From positions 1,763,501 through 1,827,500 of the forward strand of contig SPDT01000006.1 of NCBI GenBank assembly GCA_008477525.1: DNA of 64,000 nt, given 5' to 3'. Both the position numbers and the translations under genes were made by a program. Below are positions 50,232-61,329 of the stretch, one piece after another (within the stretch, counting starts at the first letter, position 1; every line of letters starts with the position of its first letter). Under the pieces are notes generated by a model, which was not told where the DNA came from, did not search any database, and worked only from the letters and a program-made list of their open reading frames with translations. This DNA comes from Hypomyces perniciosus. Its lineage: Eukaryota; Ascomycota; Sordariomycetes; Hypocreales; Hypocreaceae.

Positions 50232-50393
50232 TATTACAGTATACAAAACAGCACGTTAAGGTAATATCTTTATTGTGCCTTAAATAAGGCAAAAAGCTAT
50301 AAAAATATAGTTTAAAAGTATAGGATTAAATTATTATATAAAAATATATATAATACTAATAAATTATTAGAGGATAAGCTTAATGCCATAACA
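50232..50393 (-). repeat. Ret-H copy 2 3' LTR
   Basis: 162 bp ending AATGCCATAACA. The left part aligns with the 172-bp LTR through many transitions and some gaps. The pentamer before it is AAAGT; no matching right TSD is seen because the far end is lost. Confidence 0.7.
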
Positions 50394-52599
50394 GTACCCC
50401 CCCCCCCTTTTTAAACTCTATCTACCTTTAAATAGCTATTTTAAAACTATATATATTTTAATCCTTTTATTATCTCAACTTTATTATAAGCGGCTATTAT
50501 ATTACAGGTTTAGTTAATTAATTATCTTCCTTTTTTAATTTAGGCAGGCAGGCTAGGTTTATTAGGGTTTTTTATATAACATTTTAAAAAGGCAGTATTT
50601 TATCCCTTGAAGTGTTTTACAGGTTATGAGTTTAATATATAGTATGTTTAGGCTATATAATAATATAGGCTATCTTTATTATAAGAGTTAAAGATTTTAT
50701 TAAATTCTTATTTTTCTATGATTTTATTTATTTTATTATCTTTTTTTAAAATTTAGCTTTATATTTTTTTATTTTTTTATATATAAATAATATTTTATCC
50801 TAGTAAATATATATATTAGCCTGCTTTATTAATTATTAATAGTTTAAAAAAGAGTTATAAAATATAATGAAGATATAAATATAATTAAAGAGTTGAAATT
50901 AATAAACTTAAAAGTATATATTTAAAATTTTATATAAGTTTATTTATTTATTACGTTTTTTAATAAATAAGTTATTTTAAAGTATTTAATTTTTAATTAT
51001 ACTTTTTTATTAACTGTAAATTAATATAAATCTGTTTTTAATATATTAACTGCAGCTTTATATTAAATAATTAATTATACTATAAAGGCTTTTAATTAAT
51101 TTAACATTTATTAGAAATATTTAACTATAATATTTACTTTATAGAAACTTTTTTTAAACAGTAAATAAATTTAGCAGGCAAAGGTTAAAAGGCTTAACTT
51201 TTATATATAAATAAAAACTATAATTTATAAAAAACAGTAAAGTTTTTATTATTTTAAATAAATGTTATAAATAGTAATTAATTTATTTAATTATTTTAAT
51301 AAAAACTTATAAACTATTTAAAATACTGCTTTACTTTTATATTTAGCTACTTAATTTAGCTATCAGTCTTTATATAATAAGTTAAAAAATATTTAAAGTA
51401 AAATTTAAATTATTAAAATAACAGCTTTTTAAATATAAATATAAATTAAATACTTTAATTTAATATGATTATTTTTCAGGCTTTATATAAAGTATAAATA
51501 TATAATATAAAAGTATTATTAAATTTTTTAATATTAAATATATAAATAGTAATAAAATAATATATTTTTATTAAATAAGGTATTATTATAGAGATATTTT
51601 TATAAATTAAGCTTTATTAATTATAGTTAAATAGCAGTATAATATAATCTATTAAATATTACTTTAAATCTAAAATAATATTAATAATAGTTTTAAGAAT
51701 TTTAAAAGAATAAATTTATTTAATTTTATTTAAATATGTAGGTTATAACTTTTAATGAAAATATTAATATTAATGAATATTTATAGCTATTAATATATAT
51801 AATTAAAAAGGTTTAATATTTTGATTTATTTTAAATATCCCTTAAGCTAAAAAAAAGTATATTTAATATATTATTTATATTTTTACTTTATTTATTAATA
51901 AAAGGAAAAGTTCTTTTTCTTTTTTTTAATTGGCTATTATTTTAATTTAACTTTACTAAAATATCTTAAAATCTCTTACTTAATATATTAAACTTTACTG
52001 CTTTTAATTTAAGGCAGTAAATAATCTAGAAATTATATTAAAATAAGAATATAAATTAATAGATTTATTTTTAATTTAATACTTTAATAGTCATAAAGTA
52101 TTTTAAGTTTTTATAATCTATAATAATTTTATATTTATTCTCTATACTTTAAAGTTTAAAGCGCTATTCTTTTAAAAATTTAATAATAGTTAATAATTTT
52201 TTATTATAAATCTTATAATTATATTTAATAGGTAAATACTTTAATAAAACATAAACTATTAATTATAAAATATTATTTTTATTATATTAAAAAAATATTC
52301 TTAAATATTTAATTTAAAGTATTTACTTTTAAAAACATTTTTATAATAGTTAAAAACAGTACAAATTAAAGTAGTTATTAATTAAAATTTTAAAATGATT
52401 AAATAGAGTAATATAAAGTTTTATTTAATTTTATAATATATTTTTCTTTGAAAAGTTACTTAAAAGTTTATAATATTAAAAAAGTTTTTAATAAATTACT
52501 AATAAAGATTTATAAAGTTTAATATTAACTTAAAAGCTTCTATTAATTAATTTCTTTATAACTTTTTATATATATTATTAATATTCTTTTTATATAGCT

Positions 52600-52930
52600 A
52601 AATAAATTAAAGTATTATGAAAGTAGGCTATATAAATCTTATTAAATAAATCATATACAATATAGTTAATATAATATTAAAAAAAGGCTAAAAGGTATAA
52701 TAAAGGTTTAAAGTAACTTAAATTAAATTATAAGTACTATTTTTTATTTATATTCCTTTATAATTTTAAATTTATTAAAAGTAGTTATTATATTTAGTTT
52801 AATATAAAATTTAGCGTTATATAAAGCATTTAATATTTCTTTAATTAAGTGTAATAAATAATAATTCTTTATAATAATATTATTAATACTTTAATAGTTT
52901 TAATAAATATAAATACTTTTTTTAAGTTTT
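52600..52930 (-). pseudogene. Ret-H copy 2 reverse transcriptase relic
   Basis: Colinear with 8,640-9,075 of copy 1, for example the segments AGTTAATATAATATTA and AGTTTTAATAAATAT around the polymerase boxes. RIP is so advanced that little of the protein reads through; the identity follows from alignment with copy 1. Confidence 0.6.
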
Positions 52931-54869
52931 ATAATAAAAAGTAAAAAAGTAATATATTTTACTTTAAATTTTTTAATAAATCTTTTAATTAAGTTTTTAT
53001 TTAATTATTTTCTTATAATTTAAAGTTTTTTTAATATAGTAATTCTTTTTTTAATAAAAGTTTAATTTTATAGTTTTATAATCTTTTAAAAGGAAATTTA
53101 TTTATTAACTATGAAAAAAATTAATAACTTTATTTTATAATTAATTAAAAAGTTTCTTTTAAATAATACTTTTTATTACCTTTAACTTTATTTTTATAAA
53201 TTTATTAATTTTAAAGTTTAATATCTTTTAAAAGTATTTTCTATTATAGTAATATATAAAAAAGTTATATAAAGCTATAAAGAATAATATTTATATTACT
53301 ATAAAACTGCTTTATTTTTATAATATATTTATAAAAATATTTTTATTAAACCTTAATAGTTAATATACTTTATATTTTTACGTTTATATCTTGTTTATTA
53401 AATCTACTTAAATTAATTTCATATATTATATATATAAATATTTATAAAATTAAATAAATAATATTATAGCAGTTATTTAAATATCTATTAAATTAAATTG
53501 CTTATATAGCGCTATTATTATAGGTTTATTAAATATTAATATATTTACTTTAAAGAGTTATATTAGATTTTATTAATATAAATATTAATAGTTATTAACT
53601 ATAAGTATTATTAAAATTAATATTAAACGTTTATTTAATATTATTTATATTTTAATGTTTAATGGTTTATAGTTATTAAATTACTAAATATAATAGTAAT
53701 TTACTATAATATTAATATAAAATTAATATATGAGTTTTTTTTTACATTAAACTATTATTTCTTTTAATATATTTTTAATATAAGCCTAAAACTTAACTTT
53801 TTTTTAACTTTCTTTCTATTTTTTTTAATATTTTATTTTACTTTTTAGTAATAATATAAAATATTAACTCTAAAGGTTTATTTAAAATATTAATATTATA
53901 TAAAATAATTCTTAAATTAAAAATTATTAATATAATATAAGTTTAAACGTAATAGTTTATTAAATAATATTATAAATTAAAAGTAACTATTAATATACAT
54001 TAATTAATATTAAAATTATATTACTATAGCTATAATATCTTAAAAATAAAAAGGTTTTAATTTAAAACATTAATACTAAAAAATATATATAACGTTTTAT
54101 ATTCTTTTATACTTATATTTAAATTTATATAATTAATAAACTATACTACTATTTTATTATCAATTAAAATAAAGCTCTTTAATTTAAGTAATTATATTAT
54201 TAAAATTTAACACTTTTAAAGGAAATATTAATTTATACAGTTTCATATCAAACAGCTGTTATTAATAAAAGTTAATATAATTACTAGTAAATATATAAAA
54301 AATAATATACTATAAACAAATAATAATTCACTATTTATACAATTTAAAATTAATAATTTATTATTAATAATAATCTATTATATCTATAAAGGTATTAAAT
54401 TTATAAGCTATTTAATATACTTATAATACTTTGTAATATAATATTATTAAAAAGCTACTTTTTTCCCTGCTTTTTTATATTAAAGGTTATATCTTAATAT
54501 ATAAATATATTATTAAAAGTAATTGATCGTTTAATAAAGTTAGTTTTATTAATATAATATAAAAATAAGTTTTTATAATATACTAGGTTATTTTTTAAGC
54601 TAGGAAATATTAATGTTATAAAAATTAAAAAATATAATATTTAATTATATAAAATTACTTATATTTTACAATTTAAAGGGTTTAATTTATTTTAAAGTAA
54701 AGTTTATTAAAAAATATAGTTACTATTTAGCTTTCTAAATGTATAGTCGCCTTTAAGTTTAATATTATAAATTTACTTTTTCAAGTTATTATATACTTTT
54801 TAATTAAATTGTTTTTAAATAAGCTAATCATCTTTACATATAAATTTATCACTTTTATTAATAAAGGCA

Positions 54870-57725
54870 GTAGCTCCATCTGGCTAAAAAATATAATTTA
54901 TATCTCTTTCCAGTAAATCTTACTGCCTTTACTTTTTATTTTTTTAGTAAAAGTAGCAGTTCTTTTTTCTTTATTTTAAATCTTTAAGCTTCTGGGTCTA
55001 AGCCTAACCCTTTTACTTTTAATTTATTACAGCTATTAATAAAAAATATTTTATTAAGTCGGTTTATTTATTAAAGTATATACTAGATTTTCGGTAATCC
55101 TATTAGTTATTTATATTAATTCTGTATATATTAAGCAATAATTTAAAGGGCTTAAATAAAAGTAATAGTAATTTAGTTTTTCTAGTTTCCCTTTTGGGCT
55201 TAGATTTTATTATATTAAACTTTCTATACATAAATTTCTTAATTTAAATATTTCAGTTATATTTTTTTAATATAGTTTATAATAGTAAATTCTTTAATAG
55301 TTTAATATTTATTTATCTTTAATTATTTCTTTAATTCTTTAACTCTTTCTTCTTTAAGATTAATATAAATGTTTTTATTGCCTCCCCTTTAATAATAGAT
55401 ATAGTCATCTTAGATATACTATCTCGGCACTTATTAGCAGAAGTATTATCTATTACTTTAATTATTTCTATTTCTGCGCTAATTTTTTTATAAAAGTATA
55501 AATTATATATTTGCCTAATATTAAATATTATAGTAATAGCGTTTATAGCCGTAAAAGTTACGGCTATAATTTGTATATGTGTAACTATAAAAGAAGTTAT
55601 TTAGCTGGTATAGTATATATAAATAAATACTAATATAACCTCCTTTAATATTATAACCTATCTATCTATAAAATATACTGTTTAGTTCTATCTATTCCTG
55701 TCTATAATAGTCTCGGCTATAATAGCTATATATTTATTCTTCTTTATCTATATAATATATAGCTAGATAAAGTGCGGCTAGTAAATATTTCTAGTGATAC
55801 AATATAGCAGTGTTTAATAGAAAGGGTCTATTCAATACTGTTTATTAGGCTTATTATTTTTTATATACGTAATTAAAGCATTTATTTAGTTTTATTGCTA
55901 TATTAGGTATAAATATAATTTTTTATAAAGATAGGTTAATATAAGTATAGATTTAAATAAGCTGCTGTTTTAAAGTAATAAAGCTAATAGCTTTAATTAC
56001 TTAAATTAGCTATATAGTTTATTTTTAATATCTTTACTGTCTTTACAGTTATTCTCTATATATATTATATTCGCTAGTTTTATTAATACTTTTACTTTAT
56101 TTATGTAAAATTAATTATATAAGGCATTAATTTAAGTTTACAATAATAGCTTAATGATTTTTTATTTACTTAAATATAAGATATTAATTTATTAAATTTA
56201 AGCTTTCCTTTTGAATAATTATAATAGGCTTACTTAAATTATCTTTATTTATTTTAGGTTTATTATATTATCTTTAATACTTTCTGTAAATAGGTTAATA
56301 TTACGCTAAATAGTATTGCTGCCTATCTATACAGTATCTATTCCTTTATGAGATTTATTTAAACTAAAATTAAAAAATTTAATTTTTATTAGCTTTTATT
56401 TATTATAAGCGCTATTACTTTACACAGTTATAACTATTAATTAATTTAAAATATTCTAAACTATTTTTAAAAAATATTTAAATAATATCTAAAATTGTTT
56501 ATTAGATAATATTATTAATAAAGTAGGTAAAGTAGGTTATAAGGTTTATCGCAGGTTTTACTAACCTTAGACATTTATCGAGTTTAATATATTTAGGTAT
56601 ATAGGTATTGCGGGGGTTAAAGTTAATATTTAAGCTTATAGGTTTAATAGAGGAAGCGCTAGGCTATTAAATAGATTAATAAACTATTATTAATTATAAT
56701 TAACTTAAGACTATTATTCAATTAATTATATTTAGGATTCTAGCTTTAATATATTATAAATAAAGGAATTAATTAATAAAGATATAAATATTAGTATAAT
56801 AGATATAGGTAATTAAGATTTGCAGGATTTCTGGTTTAAAGCTGCTTATAGTGGCGTTAATAGTAATATAGATATAGGATTTAAGAGGAGTAAAGGTATT
56901 AATCTCTAAACTTAGCGGGGCAGGTATAATAAAGGGAAGTTAATATCGCAGTCTATAAACCCCGCTTTTAACCTTTTATTTTAATTAAAAGGCTTAATAC
57001 TACTAGCAGGATAATTAAGGTTACATTGTATAGCGCAGTTATTGAATTAACTAAATGTTTATTAATATAGCGCGTTTAATTCAGTTCATATATATCTAAT
57101 CGGTATATAAAGTATTATATAATTAATAAATTTAATATTTTTTTTATTCCTTTTAATTAATTTAAGTTCTCTACTATTAAATAAAGGCTGTAAAAGTTTA
57201 TTTTTTATTAGCCTATTTAATTATATATAGTTTATCTATTTTCCGAAAAGTGCTATTTATTATCTATTATACAAGGATTTTTATAGTTTTTACTTCACTA
57301 ATTAATAAAATAATAGTATATAGATAATTAATTAAAATAAATGCGCGTAAATGCTAGGATTAATGGATAAAGTTATCTGGGACTATATGCGCGTTAATAT
57401 AAATAATGTAGGCAATATATATTAACTGGTTCCGTTAGCTTGATCGGGTAGATTAGGTTGCTTCTTCTATTACTTTACGCCTTGCAGCGGCAGTAGGGAT
57501 AGAAAATAATATCTAGATTAAAAAAGAAAAATTATATGCAGCGCAGCAACTGTCTAGAGTAATTGCTTGCTACTAGTTAATGTAAATAAAGTGTTAATGA
57601 AGAAGTATAGTTCCAATTAAGCTAACTAATGAACGGAGAGATCTAGATTAATGTAGTAGTACGTGATAATGCATATAATGAGAGATCCCTCCCGCATAGT
57701 GACCTCAGTCCTAACGCATGTATCA
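54870..57725 (-). mobile_element. Ret-G copy 2, 5' part with LTR
   Basis: This is the best preserved Ret-G interior, running from about 54,870 to the LTR at 57,577-57,725. It is continuous at the sites where copy 1 has Ret-H and a solo LTR. On the minus strand, directly after the LTR, lies CTAGTAGCAAGC, compatible with a TGGTAGC primer site. Segment 55,640-56,000 is absent from copy 3, and 55,990-56,460 from copy 1. No protein domain was recognised. Confidence 0.72.
57577..57725 (-). repeat. Ret-G copy 2 5' LTR
   Basis: 149 bp, TTAATGTAAATAAAGTG to CGCATGTATCA. It aligns with the solo LTR at 49,824. It has fewer transitions than copy 1 but has lost the left CA/TG end. Confidence 0.82.
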
Positions 57726-60671
57726 AGCTTTATCCTTTTACTTTTATAGTATTATAAAGTTTAAGAGTATTTAGGCTAAAGTTTATTAAAGTTTTTAGTT
57801 AATTATAGTCAACTTTTTTATAATATTTATTTATTTAGCTATTCAATTAATTAATTTTATTATTATTTTTATAGGTTTTAAACTATAATTTTATTTGTTT
57901 AATATATTTAAATAATTAATTAAATATTCTAAGTAATATTTATTTTATTTTTAAATGACTATATTTTTATTTAATCATAATTATTATTAAATTTACTGCT
58001 TATAGCTATAATATTAGTTTTTTATATATATATATATATATTTATTAATATTTATATGAATTGTTTATTGCCTTTATTATTTAACTAATAATTTTATAAT
58101 ATTTTATCTAGTATATTAATATTTTCAACTTCTCTTTTAATATTACATTACAATATTTAATTTATAATTTTTACTATTACGTTTTTAAAATTATCACTTT
58201 TTTTATTTTTTTTATTAATAGTTAAAGTCTTTTAATAGCTTTTCTTTTTATAATATAATTAATAATTTTAGTTTTTATTATCTAGTTTAAGTAAAGTCTT
58301 TTTTATTATTATTAGTATTTCCCTTTTATTTAATATTAATAAAAAGCTAGCTATATTTTAATATATTATTTTAAATATAACATTAATATTTATAGTTTTT
58401 ACTATATTTATAGTTTTTAGTATATCTTTCATATTATTCTTTTTTTTATTTAATATATTATTTATTTAGTTATTTATATTTATTAAATTTATATTACTGC
58501 TATTAATTATTATATATTTAATTTCTATAGATATTATTAACCTTTTTTATTTTTTTAGTTTATTTTTTATTACTATTTTTTTTTTAAATTCTTTTTTTTT
58601 TTAATTAAAACTTTATATATCAAGAAAATTTTATTATTAATTATAAAGTTATATTTAATTATAATTAAAGTAAAGTTAAATATTTTATAATTTCTAAAAA
58701 GGGTTTTTTTTAATATTAAAGATAATAATAATTGCAATTATTGTTATAATTAATAAACTATAAGCTTTTTTTTATAGTTTAAATTTATTCTTTAACTTTT
58801 ATTAACTTTTTATTTATATTTTAATATTTTAATTAATTTAAAAAAGTTTTTACTTTTAATATATATATATATATATATATTAATATATACTTTAAAGTAA
58901 TTTAAATATTATTATATTTTTATTTTAATTAAATAAAAAGTATTTTTTATTATTTTTTCTGTTAATATATATTCTTTTATTAATCCCTTTATATTTTTAT
59001 ATTACTATATATTTATTTTATTATACTTTAAAATTAAACTTTTAATTAAATACTTTACTTTTTTTATTAATTCAAATAAATTTTACTTTTTATAATATAG
59101 CTTTAAAATTAATTACTTTTATAATAGTATAATTATTTATTATAAATTATACTTCTGTTATATATAATTAATATAATATATGTATTACTTTTGAATTTAT
59201 TTTTAAATCTTACTGAAATAAATTTAAATATTCTTTTATTTAATAACTTTTATTTAAAGTATTTTTAATCTTATTATAGACTATTTTATAGTTAAATTAA
59301 TATAAATATTAATTATACTTTTTTTAATTATTATCATTTATTTATTATATCTTTTAAATACATTTTATAATATTTTATTTACTTTCTAATTTATTTCATT
59401 TTCTTATAAAAAGATAATCCTTTTAAAGCTATAGTTATTTTATATATATTAATATAAAAAGTTTTATTATAAGCTGCCTTTAGAATTTATAATATATATT
59501 TTTAAATATATACAGTAGTTTTATTTTATTTTATTTTATTTAATAAAAGAGATTATTTCTTATAATAAATAATAGCTACATTTTTTTAATTTTTGTTTTA
59601 GTATTAATTATATATATATATTTAATTTTATTTTATATTTTTAATAGTTTTATTATTTAAATCAACTTTTTATTAAAAGTATAAGTTTTTATAAATTTTA
59701 ATTTAATAAATGCCTTTATTTATTTATCTAGTTATTATAATAAAGTATATATCTTTTTTTAAATATTATTTAATTTATTTAATGCCTTTAAATTATTAAT
59801 ATTTTACTATTTTTTATTATACTTTTTATCCTTTATTATTAATAATTAACTTAATATATTTAAAATTAAATATATATAATTTAGAATACAATAAATAATT
59901 AATTAAAAGAAATTAATATATGTATTAATTAATAATTTACCTTTATTAAATTAAATATTAATATTATAATATAATTTACTATTCCTTTTATTACTATACA
60001 GTTTATTAAAATAATTATATTTAATTATAATAATTAAACTATAAATTGTAGCTTTTTATATATCTATATTTAATATATTATCTTTAATTCTATTAATTTA
60101 AAGTATTATTTTAACATTAATAAAAGTTAATAAAAGAATAAAATTAATTAAATCTTTTATTATAATATAATATAACTATTTTATTTCTCTGTTTTAATAT
60201 AAAAGATAAACAAGAAATTCTATTAATATTGAATTTAAAGAATATTAATTTATTTAAATTATAATAACATAGTTTTATTTTTTTTATTAAATAATTATAT
60301 AATATTTAAAATAACTCTTTATTAATTTCTATTAATTTAACTATAACTTTTTATATTTTAAAAGCCTTTTTTTTAATTCATTTATTTTCTTTATATAATT
60401 ATATTAATAGTCTTATTTTATATCTTTTTAATAGTTTGGTTTTTTATAGTTTATATATATTAAAAGTCAATAACAACAGGTTAATATATTAAATATAAAG
60501 ATATACTTTTTTCTTTTTAGTTTTATAATAATTTCTTTTTATAATAATATTAAATAAATATTTAATATAGTAATTTTAGTTAATTATTAAAAGTTTATAA
60601 TTATTTTAACTTTCTATTTACTATTTATTATATATTAAATAATAAAGATTAAATATTTAAATAAAGTTAAC
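57726..60671. other. 2.9 kb of AT-rich relic DNA
   Basis: Almost pure A/T with short TA runs (58,028-58,041; 58,858-58,880) and polypyrimidine-like tracts. No paired ends or domain was identified on either strand. The uniform saturation suggests the oldest repeat layer. Confidence 0.5.
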
Positions 60672-60827
60672 CATCACAGCGTGATCGAGAAGGGCTCTAA
60701 AAGCAAAAAAAAAAAGGTGAGATAGGAAGAAAAAACTAACTAAAGGAGAAGCAAAGCTATGTCATGTACTGTCATCTATCACAAGGTGGCAACAGCTCTC
60801 CAGCTGTTGTCAGGCACATCTGTGCCA
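60672..60827 (-). mobile_element. solo Ret-E LTR
   Basis: 156 bp, plus-strand CATCACAGCGTGATCGAG to CATCTGTGCCA, flanked by TSD TTAAC (60,667-60,671; 60,828-60,832). The first base is C rather than T, not a RIP change. A run of eleven A distinguishes it from its sibling at 49,099. It is almost unmutated. Confidence 0.9.
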
Positions 60828-61158
60828 TTAACCTTTTTATTTATAATATTTAACTTTATATATAAGTTTATTTATTATTTTATTTAAAATTTTATAATCT
60901 TTTAATTTTAATAGATATAATTTAGCTATTAGTTTTTTATTTTATTTTTTATTAATTAAATCTATTTTTATTTTTTTATTTCTATTTATAAAAATACTTC
61001 CTTTATCTCTTTAAATATTATACAATTTAATAATCTTTATTAATTATACTGCTTTATTTAAATTAATTTTGTAAATATATATTCTTTTATTTATTTAACT
61101 TTTAAAGATATCTGCTAGTTTAACTGCTATTCCTTTTTTAAATATATTTTACCTTTAT
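60828..61158 (-). pseudogene. coding relic of unknown identity
   Basis: Between two solo LTRs the minus strand reads KGIAVKLADIFKS, then NKRIYIYKINLNKAV and DKGSIFINRNKK, and LIAKLYLLKLKDYKILN, with stops at plausible Trp/Arg sites. It looks like former protein but no family was recognised. Confidence 0.35.
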
Positions 61159-61323
61159 TATTACAAAAGTGATTAAAGTCCAGTGTCAAAAGGTGAAAAA
61201 AGCGTGAATGAAAGAACTAACTAAGGTGCCCACTGCGAAGGGCTACCCATTTGTTGTCATCTACCATTGTCATCTACCACAAAGTGGCAACAGCGCAAGC
61301 TGTTGCCAGGCACGTCTGTGCCA
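61159..61323 (-). mobile_element. solo Ret-E LTR
   Basis: 165 bp, plus-strand TATTACAAAAGTGAT to CACGTCTGTGCCA, with a perfect 5-bp TSD TTTAT (61,154-61,158; 61,324-61,328). It belongs to the same subfamily as those at 12,714 and 35,082 (GCAAGC-loop hairpin). Confidence 0.92.
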
Positions 61324-61329
61324 TTTATC

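Larger units (their letters stand above)
50232..54790 (-). mobile_element. Ret-H copy 2, truncated
   Basis: A diverged LTR (50,232-50,393) is followed by the polypurine tract (eleven C on the plus strand, 50,397-50,407) and about 4.4 kb parallel to the Ret-H copy 1 interior. The 5' part, including the second LTR, is missing; the right limit is approximate. It is more mutated than copy 1. It cut Ret-E copy 2. Confidence 0.8.

Noticed and set aside
50397..50407. Run of eleven C as a terminator or G-quadruplex element
   Set aside because: It is the expanded polypurine tract of Ret-H next to its LTR; a single run cannot form a quadruplex alone.
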